Assembly: GCF_036417845.1 (NCBI RefSeq)
Contig: NC_089985.1
Location: 28,230,583-28,294,582, forward strand
Reading direction: 5' to 3'
DNA length: 64,000 nt
DNA from: Apteryx mantelli
Taxonomy: Eukaryota > Chordata > Aves > Apterygiformes > Apterygidae
Part shown: in pieces, positions 1-12,072 of the stretch
Layout of the letters: each line of letters starts with the position of its first letter
How positions within the stretch are numbered: position 1 is the stretch's first letter
Program-made: the position numbers and the translations under genes
Notes under the pieces: model-generated
Told to the model about the DNA's origin: nothing
Database searches by the model: none
What the model saw: only the letters and a program-made list of their open reading frames with translations

Positions 1-429
1 GAGTACTTTCACTCATTTGGCTAATGTAGGGGGAAGGATGAACCATTCGGTTGTCCGAGATTCACTGGCAGCCCAGTCCCTCTCGGTCCACTTGGAAAAC
101 CAGAGGTCTTCTATGTTTGTTCAGTTAGCTCAGGATGGAAAATTGGCTTAACAACTCTCATTGTTTATAAGTTTCCTGGTCCAACTCATATACTTTGGCA
201 GGTAGAAGTCTATACTAGTAATGAGTTTATTCTAGCCTTCTTTGGTGCCTGTGTATTCCTGCCTTCCCAGAAATCCTGGCAGGTATTTCATTTTGTAACT
301 GTGAGATGGCAAATATCAAGCCAGGTGCAAAAGCATAAACACCTGAGTAGTCTCCCAGAATGGTTTCATTATGCATTTAACTATCAATTTGCCTATAATG
401 ACTGCACTCATTTTTCAAGCTGCCCTGTA
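1..429. other. Single-copy DNA left of the CR1 element
   Basis: No gene, RNA gene or recognisable repeat is visible. The short open frames have no family resemblance. The sequence becomes recognisably CR1-like only at about 430-436. Confidence 0.5.
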
Positions 430-434
430 GATAT

Positions 435-764
435 ATGGGCGCTAATGACACCAAGGGCAAACTGGAGACCATCAAGCAGGATTTCAGAGCTCTGGGGATG
501 GTGGTCAAGGGTCTGGGAGCCCAGGTCATCTTCTCCTCAATCCTGCCAGTGAGGGGGATGGATGAGAGGAAGAGGAGACAGACTTTCCAAGTTAACGACT
601 GGCTGCGCCGCTGGTGTTGGCAACAGGGTTTTGGTTTCTATGGCCTTGGGACTCTGTTTGAAGATCGACAACTGATGGCGAGAGATGGGATCCACCTCAC
701 TAAGATGGGCACATGTGTCTTTGCCAACAAGTTGGCCAAGCTGGTGAGGAGGGCTTTAAAGTAG
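435..764 (+). pseudogene. CR1 ORF1 remnant: C-terminal SGNH-esterase domain
   Basis: The 109-codon frame opens with GAND, which fits the Gly/Asn block of SGNH hydrolases, and carries ARDGIHLTKMG near residue 85, which fits the Asp-x-x-His catalytic block. CR1 ORF1 proteins are known to carry an N-terminal zinc-finger or coiled-coil part followed by such an esterase-like domain. Only the second half survives here because the element is truncated upstream of GAND. The Met at 435 is therefore an artefact of truncation and not a real start. The frame ends normally at TAG 762-764, about 160 bases before the endonuclease homology begins. The family match is by motif only. Confidence 0.8.
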
Positions 765-919
765 GAAAGATGGGGGAAGGGCAGAGTTATAGTGCCAGGG
801 CAGTTGGCAAAAGACAGGTCAAGTCAGGACGCCTCCAGCAGGTGAATGCAGCCAGGGAAGTGCACATGGGATGTGGCTATGGAGGATCCTCTTGTATCCC
901 TCCTGGGAAACCTGCATGC

Positions 920-3698
920 TCGATCACCTCTCTGAAATGCCTGTACACCAATGCACACAGTATGGAGAACAAACAGGAAGAACTAGAGATCTGTGTGTGG
1001 TCGCAGGGCCATGACCTCATTGCCATTACAGAGACATGGTGGGATAGCTCACGTGACTGGAGTGCTGTCATGGATGGCTACGTGCTTTTTAGGAAAGACA
1101 GGCCAGGAAAGCGAGGTGGTGGAGTTGCTCTTTATGTGAGAGAGCAACTGGAATGTATTGGGCTCTGCCTAGGGGTGGATGAAGAGCGAGTCAAGAGCTT
1201 ATGGGTAAGGATCAAAGGGCAGGCTAGCATGGGTGACACTGTTGTGGGTGTTTACTATAGGCCACCTGATCAGGAAGAGGAAGTTGATGAGTCCTTCTAG
1301 AGTCAGCTGGAAGTAGCCTCACAATCACAGGTCCTGGTTCTCATGGGGGACTTCAACCACCCTGATACTGCTGGAAAGACAACACAGCTAGGCACAAACA
1401 GTCCTGGAGATTCCTGCAGAGCATTGGTGACAACTTCTTGACACAGGTGGTGGAGGAGCCAACAAGGAGAGGTGTGCTGCTGGACCTCGTACTAATAAAC
1501 AAAGAAGGACTGGTGGAAGATGTGAAGGTCGGGGGCAGCCTTGGCTGCAGTGACCACAAGATGGTGGAGTTCAGGATCCTGCGAGGAGGAGGCAGGGCAC
1601 TAAGTAGGATCGCAATCCTGGACTTCAGGAGAGCAAACTTTGGCCTCTTCAGGGACCTACTTGGAGGAATCCCATGGGTTAGGGCCCTAGAAGGAAGGGG
1701 CGTTCAAGAGAGCTGGTTAATATTCAAACATCACTTCCTCCAGGCTCAAGAGCGGTGCATCCCTATGAGTAGGAAGTCAAGCAAAGGAGGTAGGAGACCT
1801 GCATGGATGAGCAAGGAGCTCCTGGCAAAACTCAACCAGAAGAAGGAAGTATACAGAAAGTGGAAAGGGGGACAGGCCACTTGGGAGGAATATAGGAACG
1901 CTGTCAGAGTATTCAGGGATGCAATGAGGAAGTCTAAGGCCCGTTTGGAATTAAATCTGGCTAGAGATGTCAAGGACAACAAGAAGGGCTTCTTCAAATA
2001 CATCAGTAGCAAGAGGAAGACTAGGGAAAATGTGGGCCCGCTGCTGAATGGGGTGGGTGCCCTGGTGACGAAGGATGCAGAGAGGGCAGAGTTACTGAAT
2101 GCCTTCTTTGCTTCAGTCTTTACTGCTCAGGCCAGCCCTCAGGAACCCCAGATCCTGGAGGCAAGAGAGAGAGAGTCTGGAGAGAGGAAGACTTTCCTTT
2201 GGTGGAGGAGGAGTGGGTTAGAGATCATTTAAGCAAACTTGACACCCACAAATCCATGGGCCCTGATGGGATGCACCCACGAGTGCTGAGCTGGCGGACA
2301 TTATTGCTAAGCCACTCTCCATCATCTTTGAAAGGTCATGGAGAACAGAAGAGGTGCCTGAAGACCAGAAGAAAGCCAATGTCACCCCAGTCTTCAAAAA
2401 GGGCAAGAAGGAGGACCCAGGGAACTACAGGCCAGTCGGCCTCACCTGCATCCCCGGAAAGGTGATGGAGCAGCTCATCCTGGAGGCCATCTCCAAGCAT
2501 GTGGAGGACAAGAAGGTGATCAGGAGTAGTCAGCATGGCTTCACCAAGGGGAAATCATGCCTAACCAATCTGATAGCCTTCTATGATGGAATGACTGGCT
2601 GGGTAGATGAGGGGAGAGCAGTGGATGTTGTCTACCTTGACTTCAGCAAGGCTTTTGACACTGTCTCCCTTAACATCCTCATAGGGAAGCTCAGGAAGTG
2701 TGGTTTAGATGAGTGGACAGTGAGGTGGGTTGAGAACTGGCTGAATGGCAGAGCTCAGAGTTGTGATCAGCGGCACAGAGTCCAGTTGGAGGCCTGTAGC
2801 TAGCGGTGTCCCCCAGGGGTCAGTACTGGGTCCAGTCTTGTTCAACTTCTTCATCAATGACCTGGATGAAGGGACAGAGTGCACCCTCAGCAAGTTTGCT
2901 GACGATACAAAACTGGGAGGAGTGGCGGATACGCCAGAGGGCTGTGCTGCCATTCAGAGAGACCTGGACAGGCTGGAGAGCTGGGTGGAGAGGAACCTCA
3001 TGAAGTTCAACAAAGGCAAGTGCAGGGTCCTGCACATAGGGAGGAATAACCCCATGCACCAGTACAGGTTGGGGGTTGACCTGCTGGAGAACAGCTCTGC
3101 GGAGAAGGACTTGGGGGTCCTGGTGGACAACAAATTGACCATGAGCCAGCAATGTGCCCTTGTGGCCAAGAAGGCCAATGGTGTCCTGGGGTGCATCAGG
3201 AAGAGTGTTGCCAGCAGGTGGAGGGAGGTGATTCTCCCCCTCTACTCAGCCCTGGTGAGGCCACATCTGGAGTACTGCGTCCAGTTCTGGGCTCCCCAGT
3301 ACAAGAGGGATGTGGCACTACTGGAGCAAGTCCAGCAAAGGGCTACAAAGATGATTAGGGGACTGGAGCATCTCTCTTATGAGGAATGGCTGAGAGAGCT
3401 GGGCCTGTTTAGCCTGGAGAAGAGAAGGCTGAGAGGAGATCTTATCAACGTGTACAAGTATCTGAAGGGAGGGTGTCGAGAGGATGGAGACAGACTCTTT
3501 TCGGTGGTGCCCAGAGACAGGACGTGAGGCAACGGGCACAAACTGAAACACAGGAAGTTCCATTTGAACATGAGGAAAAACTTTTTCACTGTGAGGGTGA
3601 CAGAGCACTGGAGCAGTTTGCCCAGAGAGGCTGTGGAGTTTCCTTCTCTGGAGATATTCAAAACGCGCCTGGATGCAATCCTGTGCAACACGCTCTAG
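920..3698 (+). pseudogene. CR1 ORF2 remnant: endonuclease-reverse transcriptase
   Basis: ORF2 would nick target DNA and copy the element's RNA in place. The endonuclease part shows AITETWW (near 1025), GDFNHPD (near 1345-1365) and SDHKMVEF (near 1548-1570). The reverse transcriptase shows [20 protein letters not shown] and the catalytic FADD at 2895-2906. The frame is broken by a TAG at 1298-1300 and by frame changes near 1370, 2180, 2290 and 2755. A TGA at 3525-3527 comes next, after which the same frame stays open for 56 more codons to the family-typical stop at 3696-3698. It cannot encode a working enzyme. The exact start is uncertain: the frame is open from 713, but homology begins near 920. 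Confidence 0.92.
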
Positions 3699-3783
3699 GT
3701 GACCCTGCTTGAGCGGGGGGGGGGTTGGACTAGATGATCTCCAGAGGTCCCTTCCAACCTCAGCGATTCTGTGATTCTGTGAT
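3699..3783 (+). repeat. CR1 3' UTR and terminal octamer repeat
   Basis: The conserved CR1 3' tail runs through a G-rich stretch and the motif GATGATCTCCAGAGGTCCCT into two tandem ATTCTGTG octamers (3766-3781). The octamer end is the known recognition feature for CR1 reverse transcription priming. The G9 run at 3715-3723 is longer than usual for the family and may be a slippage product. Confidence 0.9.
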
Positions 3784-6307
3784 ATCCAGTCCATAGGAGT
3801 ACAGCTAGTGACCTGCTCTCTACCCCTCCTCTATTCCTTACATTAAACCTCAGGTCTAAAAAGAAAGGCCTTTTTTTTTTTTAAGGAAGAAGCAAGAGCA
3901 TTTGACAAGAATACAGAATATTTCCTTGTTCTTTCAATTTTTTCTTTCAAAAAATATGAAAGTTCTCATAGTCACTCAAGTTTAAAATTACAAAAAAAAT
4001 TCATGATTACAAAGTCCCAAACCACTGTCTCTATTGCAAAGGTGATCTTTTCCTACAAATGTGTAGAGCTATCACAATGTCTGCAGGATCCCATATGCCT
4101 TTTGGGTGTATTACACAGTAATTTAAATGAGAACCTCCTGTTAAATGTAAGCTGTAGAATTACTCTGAAGCACGCCTAAGAATGAGGTTCCTCGTTAATA
4201 TGAACAAACACAAAATGTCATGGTTGCTCCAAATGTTTGTAAAAAGATTATCATTTCTTATTAAAACTTCTAAAAGATTTACATAAACATTTACAAATTA
4301 TGATCAGACAAACAAAGCATTTCTGTAAACAAAGATACTCTTTCAGAATTGTCTTTCTTACGCAAACCCTCACTCTAACAGAGAGCTCTTCAACCAAGAG
4401 GTCATTGATATAGCTATGTCTCTGAATTAATAAAGAACACACCTGTAGGAGAACGAGCATAAAACTGCTATAGGCCTAAAGAGACTCCAAATTAAAATGT
4501 TAGCTATACTCTTGGTCATACATACATGAAGATACAACAGACGAGCTTTTACAGTGTCAGATACTACCTTTCCAGCCATGTAATTTTGCTAGCTACATTA
4601 TACTTTTTAACTGTCCTTTTCAGTATTCACTGTTTGGAACGGTTTGACTGAATCAAATAGAGAGTAACAGTCTTTCTATAAATGGTGAACAATCCTATTG
4701 TGTGTACAAGCCTAAAATGCCTGCTCCTCTTTGAAAGTCCAATAAGAGCTCACTGTCTGTATTTGGTAGAGAGAAGAGCTGAAAGAAGATATCAGGCCTA
4801 AACATGTTCAATTTACACTGCATACAAAATTTGGGCATATTTGTTAAGAAAAATGGTCATGTTAGGAAGTTGAAGGCAGTATGAAACTTATATAGTGAAA
4901 GCCATATACTTTGATGTGTTAAGTCCTTAGTATCTTGCATTTCAGAAATCAAGGAGGGGCAAAACTAATTAGAAAATCTTCCTTCTCTAAACAAAGACTG
5001 TGTGTAAACCCTATATACTATTATTTTCCTGCTGAAGTTATCAAGGCACATCTGGTTGTAATGACTGATAGAGAAGAACCTAGTGGCAAAGATGACTCAA
5101 AGCCTTAGGGTTAACTACGAGGCCAGCAAGGCCTCCTAGCTATCAGCCTAAGATGGATTGACATCCATATAGATCAGCAAACTACAAGTAGGCATGACAG
5201 TAAAGTGCTACTTAGGTTAACCTTGTTGTTTGATTTATGGCTTGCCCATTGGAAATTATCATATAGTTCATTGGCTGCTCAGGTGTAATAAGTCAATTTT
5301 CTCACATTTCAGGGAGGGGAGCAGTTGATCAGGCATTTTCATGAACTGGTGATGAAGCAGATGTTAGATGTTTCTTTTTACTCACAACCAAGGCCTGATG
5401 GAAAGGAGGCAAAGAGAATAAAGAATTATAACCTTGCTGCAGTTAGGTTAACTTTATCTGTACTGTATATATTTTATTATTGAAATTCTAAAATTCCAAA
5501 TTACTCTTCATATATCCCCCAGCTACAATGTGATATACATTTTTTTATCTAGAATTGAGACACTATGGTTCCATAAGTTCCTTGACATGAATAGTATACA
5601 AATGAGCAAGTACTGAGGCACTGTTTTCTCAAGATTCTTGAGGTAAAGGATCATCTCATACTGTTATACACTGGCAGCACTAAGCAAACTGTTGATATTT
5701 AACAAAGAATCAATGCTAAATAGATGAAAGAAGCTCAGTAAATATATGTTATTTGGATATTTTAGTAGAATATTTAATAAAATGTCTCGTGAGATTTCTG
5801 CTTGAAAGCATTCATTCCAGTTAATTTGGATGGGATAATGTCACAGGGATTGAAAAGCATTAATAATATGCCCAAAATTGCATTCACATGAGCTGCATCT
5901 ATATGGAGATATAGGGTGTATGTTGATATATGTTGTGTAGGAAAGTGTCCAACTGGGAATCCCACTGCAGTTGACTTGTGGCTGGCTTGCCAGTTTGCTG
6001 GTTTACCTTCTCAGCATAATCAGAACATGAAGGTGGCAGTGGTGTGTATCTGTGCGGCGTATGGTAACAGCAAAAGTCTGGACCTGAAATCTCAAAAGTA
6101 CCCTTCTCAATCAATTTATGAGTAGCCCCAGTAAATTACAGCATTTCTCCTATTTTTTGTTTACTCCTTTCTTATTTCTATCCTTCTTGTCATTCACCTG
6201 TGGATCATATCTTGACACCATTTAGGCAATGATAATGTTTGGAGTCAAGACTGTAATTTCTATGCATTTTTATTTTACTGACATATTCTTCTTAAATACT
6301 TTAGATA
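3784..6307. other. AT-rich single-copy DNA
   Basis: About 2.5 kb with no supportable gene or repeat apart from short poly-T and poly-A runs (for example near 3870). Open frames are all under 90 codons and show no domain. Confidence 0.5.
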
Positions 6308-6313
6308 TTATTG
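6308..6313. repeat. Target-site duplication TTATTG, left copy of solo LTR
   Basis: The hexamer TTATTG lies directly against the LTR and is repeated exactly at 6712-6717. Six-base duplications are typical of alpha- and betaretrovirus-like (class II) elements. Confidence 0.9.
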
Positions 6314-6711
6314 TGTCGGAGTGGGGGGACGGACCCGGAGTAACGATGAGTCTCAATATGAGTATGGTCGTTCTCCCTTTATTCAAGCTTTTACAGAGTA
6401 TATATAGACAACGAGCAGAAGCTTGCGTTAGTAACAATGCTACTATTGGTTGAGGCCCTCTGTATACGCGCGATGTGCCTCGACAGGATTGGTGTCGGGC
6501 GGCTGCTTGCGTTACTAGCTTTGCGGTCACAGCTGTGTGTTGCTTCCCTCTTTCAGGATGTCGACACCGGCGATGTTCCTGTTTTCATCGTTTAGAGGAG
6601 ACTTCAAGGGCAGTAGCTTGCCCACACGCTGAACCTTATTCTATGTAATCGTAGGCAGGATTGCTCACTTTTAACAGATCATGGCCCTTTTGGTCTAACC
6701 ATTCCTCCACA
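6314..6711 (-). mobile_element. Solo LTR, class II endogenous retrovirus, 398 bp
   Basis: On the minus strand the element begins TGTGGAGGAATGG and ends CTCCGACA, giving the retroviral TG...CA ends, and it lies between exact TTATTG duplications. Read on the minus strand, a TATATATA box (near 6407-6399) is followed about 20 bases later by AATAAA (6383-6378), so U3, R and U5 are in a sensible order. GC content and CpG density are much higher than in the flanks. Internal proviral sequence is absent, which is the usual outcome of LTR-LTR recombination. Parts of its U3 align with 51611-51850 of the provirus downstream, marking it as a relative rather than a copy of the same family. Confidence 0.88.
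6636..6707 (-). pseudogene. Env C-terminal tail encoded at the start of the solo LTR
   Basis: From GAG at 6707 the minus strand reads 23 sense codons and then TAA (6638-6636). The peptide begins EEWL and contains SNPAY, and both motifs recur in the same order at the 3' end of the downstream provirus (EEWL in the env frame, SNPAY in a neighbouring frame). This suggests that in this family the end of env overlaps the LTR. It is a fragment with no start codon. The interpretation rests on this cross-comparison only. Confidence 0.5.
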
Positions 6712-6717
6712 TTATTG
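6712..6717. repeat. Target-site duplication TTATTG, right copy of solo LTR
   Basis: An exact repeat of 6308-6313, directly abutting the CA/TG boundary of the solo LTR. Confidence 0.9.
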
Positions 6718-9700
6718 TAATAAAATATACTGCTTTCAATATTATTGCTACTATTTTCCCTGATGTAAACAACATAAGTTAAACAATTCAAGCAAAACCA
6801 ACAGATCCAGGTGGGTTTTTCTGTAATCTTTAGGCATTTTATGCACTACTTAGGAAGGTTTTCTTGCATGTCCTGTTCTCTGTCAGCTTTATATCACATA
6901 CAGTTTTACTTGAGTCATATTTTACGCTAATTGTTTAAACCTTTTGTGCTTCTGTGTAAATCTCTCTGCTAATGTACTTCCATCCCTGATATGAAACTCT
7001 CCTTGATATTTTAGAGAATGTCTTAGTCTTTGATTTCTGGAGAAGAAAATACTTTTGTATGCATTTCATATTCAATGGAATATCCTGCTTATGTAATTTA
7101 ATTATGCAAATGAGTTAGATTCTGCCTGTGATCTGACTTGCTTAAATTGTACAGCATGTATGTAGTGGGTGAATTGATCTAGGGGCTGCCAATACATGAC
7201 TCAACATGCCAAGAAGACCAGTAATTACAGTCCCTGGTGCTTCGTTCTCTCTAAACGCTGTGGCACAGAATGCTGTCCTATCAGGTCTGATGGGGACAAG
7301 GGGACAAGTGATGGTGGGGACAAGAATTAGAAAACAGTATTGAGAGGAGACAGCCTAGAAAAGAGAAAGCCCTGCAGGGACAGAGAGAATGTGTGAGAAA
7401 GAGAAATAATTGGGAGACTGATACTGAGACCTGGAAGCAATTAGGTTTTCAGTGCCAAGAAAGGGAATTAAGCACTGAGAGCCAAATTTTGCATTAACTT
7501 ATGCCGTCAGTTAGGGCTTATACCAGTATAGTTAAGAGAGAGATTTTTTTTCCTAGAGTAAAGGATCTGGTAGCTAGAAAAGGAGTCAAGGAGAATTGTG
7601 GTAGAAGAATTTCAGATAAAGCATCAATAAAGGGAAAGACAAGTTTATACAGAACACTCTAAACACAACTTCATGCAGCTGAATAAACTTGCAAAATACT
7701 GCAAAGGACATTAGTCAAAATATGAATACTGAATATGTGAGTTTACATGTGAGTACGTATAATTAGCGGTGTTCTGGATTGTTGTTTTAAGACTATGAAT
7801 GATTGCACTTTTAGAAGCTACTTATACTTTACAAGCCACTTAGACTTTAGAAGCAAAGCACCATAAATGAAAATGTCTAAAGAAGAGGTGGCACTTTCCA
7901 CTAGAAGACTTATAAACTGTCTTAAACGTAGTTTGGCAATATGATGCCTGAATGGGCCCAAATCCAGCTGGATGAGACCCAGTATTATGAAAACAAACTG
8001 ACCAAGCTGTAAGAAGTGAGTTTCTAAGGATTTGAAATGAGACTATGCTCCTCATTAAGTCAACAGCCAAAAAAATCTGTCTGCCTGGAAGAAATGTTGT
8101 TTCCAGTTGGAGCAATCCATAAATTAGGTTTTATAATTCTTTTTGTAACTTCAGTCCACATTGTCCTCTACAATGCAGAAATAATTAGAATCTAGTAACA
8201 CCATCTTACAAATATCAGTACTATCTGGCTTCATGTTAAAATGATTCACCGCCAGAAAATTATTTTAATTAATGCCTTTTGTATACATATTTTGTGGCAC
8301 CTGCAGTGTGAGTGACTGAGGACTATGGGGCAACAGTGTTGTGTGATGTGACCCGAAGTGCAGATTCAAGAGTGCACATACTGGTCATGTCCTGAATGCA
8401 GTAAAATTGCACTCCACAACATGCCCTAGTCACTGGCTGTCCTGGCAGACAGAACACACCTCAGTACCCTTCCAGGTGATGGTATGCAGCCCAGTATCAT
8501 CCCAGCACAAAATGGACCATGGGCCAAGATCCAGTCAAAGAGGATCAAACTGTGGGGCACGCTGTGCACAGCAGCTGCCCCTTCGTGGACTGAGCTCAAA
8601 GGTTCACTGGAAACCAGATTCAGCAGCACATATTTCAAACATATTTACAGATCTCCTGTTGCTTCTCCTTTTATCCCAGGCGCTTTTCACTTGTCTGAAA
8701 ACATGGCTGGCTAACCAGCTAGGTTTCTGTTAGAGTCTAGTTTACATTCTCATTTTGTCTAGTGTGCAATGTTTAGAGTCCTTTTTTTCTGTAAACTTCA
8801 AATCTGAAGCTAACCATGCAAACTGTTAATGTTGTGAGAAACTTCCACCTGCTGTGATTTAACTGAGGAGCATATAACTTGTATATATTTGATTCTCCAT
8901 AGACTCTAAATGTCCAAACTAGCCATGCTGCACAAGCATTGTTTCACTTTTAAAATGAATGAAGTTTTCCACCTTGAACTATTCCATTATTCTGATATGC
9001 TTAGCCAAATGTCACAAAATTAAGTAGTTTGCCCTCCTCACAGAAATAAGCAGAGGAAAGGTTTTCAGCAGGAGTCCTGATGTACTAAGCAGTGATCTTC
9101 TCTGGGAGAGATATTGTGTCAGGTACTAATTTTGATCTCTGGCAGATCATTATGCGAATGTATTAAATACTTTCCACTGTGTGATTATTATAATTATTAC
9201 TGCATTATTTCTTATGAACAAGGATAACAGTACAGGATGAAAGAGATGAAAAGACAGAAAAGAAAACATTGAGTTAGGCAACAGTCCTTGCAAAGAGTGG
9301 CACTGTTGTAAGTTTGCTGTAACCAACAGCATCAAAAAATTAAAATATAGGAAAACTATGCATTAGTACCGCCAATGTTTTAAATGAATTATTTCTAAAT
9401 ATAAATGCTTCCATGGGAAAATGAATAAAGGTGCTTGTTTGTAAATGTGATGGACACTGGTATCAGAGCTGATCAGGGAGAGATTATAGTATTCCAGTAC
9501 TAAGAAATCTCATCTGAAAATACAGACTGCTGACCATGGAGTAAATTGCCGCATGAGAACAGATATTATACAGAGAGACAGTAATAGCTTGGGAAGTGAT
9601 CTAGTTTATATGTGAGAGAATGTAAAAGGGAGCAAAGAGAAAAGTAAAAGGTCAAGAGTTGGAATAAGTAAATGGTTGAGTAAATAAAGTAACAGTTTTC

Positions 9701-11860
9701 TGGTTGCTGATGAATGGTCATAGTTGCTTTCATCAACACTGGAAATAAAGATACTGCAGTAGTGAAACATTAAACAGTGACAGACGGGGTGAATTCTGTT
9801 GTAAAAGGATAACAAAGACCACGTTTTAGCAATGTAGTGCGTTATGAGCTGGGTTATGAACCTCTTATGAACTCTGCATTATGAAGTGGATTGAGAAGTT
9901 GTTTGTGGTAGGGTAGTGAATCAAAGAAAACAAGAGAGGAGAGTCAGAAAGACAGAAAAGAAAAACAGAAACAGGCCACTGTTTCTGCCCTCTTTTTCTC
10001 CCCAAAATTTCCTTTTAAGAGAGACCACCTGAGTAATGAATGTAACATACCACTGAGCAAACAATAATCAATGCTTTACTAATACGTAAAGACTGTTTTC
10101 TTCTTGATGTTCATCAGTTCTTCTGATATGTTTGTTATTTCACTACGCATTATGAGAAGTGAATTTATATCCTCTTCTATGTACTTTATTCAAGGCTTGA
10201 ATTCTGAATGAAATCGGTACCTTTGCTCTTGTGTCCATACTTGATATATGATGGTGTTACCACTGAAACTGATAAAAATGTTATTGAAATTATAATGTTG
10301 TACTAAAAAAGATCTATGTATTTCTAACTCTGCCTAACTTCTTTCATGTATGTGTAAGTTAGAATGTTTTCAAATCTATGTAAAATGTCATTTGAAAAAG
10401 TGAAGTTCTCAATACGCACTTCATAAATTTAATTCAATTATTCCTATACAGACCAATCTTCTTGCTAGTCACATAAATTGTCTGCAAAGCACACCCATAT
10501 TATTGTATTTTGAAACTGAAAAAACTTAAGAGGAGATTCTTATTCAAAAATTGAGAAAGCATGTCTACCTTAAGGGTACTCTTGGGACTACATATTATTG
10601 GAATGTAAATACTTCAGAGACAAAGGCAGTGTGAGATAGCATAATGAAGAAACACACCTATTAGAGTATAGAATATTAAGATCGAAATAATACTTTAAAC
10701 AAAGTATCCTCGTGCAATTCTCCTCCTCAGTTATCTTTAAACTTGTTAATAAAAATTTGCTATTCCCTTTTAGGGAAGAGGGAAGAAACTCTCATAATGC
10801 AGTAAAAGCAGGATAGTGAAACTGTCTTCTTGCTGTCATGCAGTTAGTCTGCTGTCCTAGAAGGCGAGGGAGATGTCACACATCTAGCGCACTATCTAAT
10901 ACACTATTATTTTTCATTATTTGAATCAATATTTAATCTCTTTTTAAATCTCAGTAAACTGTCAACCTCAAAATAGCACATGGTCCAGAAGCATTACAAT
11001 TTTTTTTTAATATACCTTTTTTTTAGATATACATCTCTTTTATTTTCTGGTTATGTTTTCTTTAAAATCATAAAGAAAATATTATTTTTTATACATCTCT
11101 GCATTACAAATTCTGTCAGAAAAGCTGACGTTCAGTGCATCTTAAAAATTGGAGAAATGAAGCAGATGTTTGACTGCCCAACTAAGTGCTTCATTTTAAA
11201 TTATCAGACTTGAAGATACGGGCCTTCAACCATGCCAGTTTCCTCATATGCAAAATAAACAAATTACCCACTTCCTAGGAAACAGGGATACTTAAAATAG
11301 TTTATGTTGCCAAGAGTTTGAGATGTTCATAAGGATGTTGCTGGATGAGCAAAGTATGTATATGTATTTTATTGCAAGCACAGGACAGAGATATCTTTTC
11401 CAAGTGTATTTTTTATTGTAATAAAAATGAATCCCGTGAGTAAAAAGCCAGATGACATTATTGTGCTTTACAGTGGCTACTGTACTTTTATGCCTTTAAT
11501 AGGACAGTATAATGGCACCATGACGATTGCTGTACACTAACACATAAACCCATTCCATCACCTTAAGATGTTCTTTGAACAACTGTTCAGTCCTATTTTC
11601 TGTTCTTAACCTCAATATCTTTGATTTGTACTGACCCTGTTCCCTGTCAAAGTGATTGCTGCTGGTGACACATACCACTGAGAATTGCTGTAATATCTCA
11701 GCCAAAATCTGTATATTATTTAGGCCATTTTCAAAATGTATACATATATGCATATACAACTTAGTAGTGATGAACTTCAATTCTTATTCCCATACATGAG
11801 ATGTACATGTGTATTAAATAATATAAGCAAACTAAGGAAATTTTATAAAGCTATTTAGGG
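6718..11860. other. AT-rich single-copy DNA
   Basis: About 5.1 kb without a supportable gene. Open frames (the longest is 108 codons, at 8407-8733) have no conserved motif and low-complexity tails. No transposon ends are recognised. Confidence 0.45.
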
Positions 11861-11861
11861 A

Positions 11862-12072
11862 GAGTACTATATAGGGAGTACTATGTAGAGAGTACTAGCT
11901 CCTAGTAGGAACTAGTACTAGGAATTAGTACTCTCAATATAGTACTAGGGAAATTGTATGTAGGGAACTGTATACTAGGGAAACTAGGTAAATTGTATAT
12001 AGCTAAGTAGACAGAATAGTACATGGAGAGTACTATATAGGGACAGTACTATACAGAGAAAGTACTACAGCT
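11862..12072. repeat. Cluster of AGTACT palindromes with internal hairpin
   Basis: Within about 210 bases the 6-bp palindrome AGTACT occurs nine times, often as GAGAGTACTATATAGGGA-like units near 11862 and 12026. The core contains an 18-bp imperfect inverted repeat (11888-11905 against 11918-11935, 16 of 18 matching) around a 12-base loop. It looks like a degenerate palindromic minisatellite. I do not recognise it as a known transposon. Confidence 0.6.

Larger units (their letters stand above)
430..3783 (+). mobile_element. CR1 LINE retrotransposon, 5'-truncated, about 3.35 kb
   Basis: This is a non-LTR retrotransposon of the chicken repeat 1 group. Visible in order are the C-terminal esterase part of ORF1 (435-764), ORF2 with an apurinic-type endonuclease and a reverse transcriptase (about 920-3698), and a short 3' UTR ending in two copies of the octamer ATTCTGTG (3766-3781). 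The 5' end is cut inside ORF1, as is usual for CR1 because reverse transcription often stops early. No target duplication is evident, also as expected for CR1. Several frameshifts and stops show that the copy is dead. It is nevertheless long for a CR1 insertion, most of which are a few hundred bases, and it is clearly the youngest CR1 in the window. Confidence 0.95.

Noticed and set aside
8407..8733. A 108-codon open frame on + with a Leu-rich stretch
   Set aside because: No family resemblance, and a chance frame overlaps it on the other strand. Nothing supports translation.
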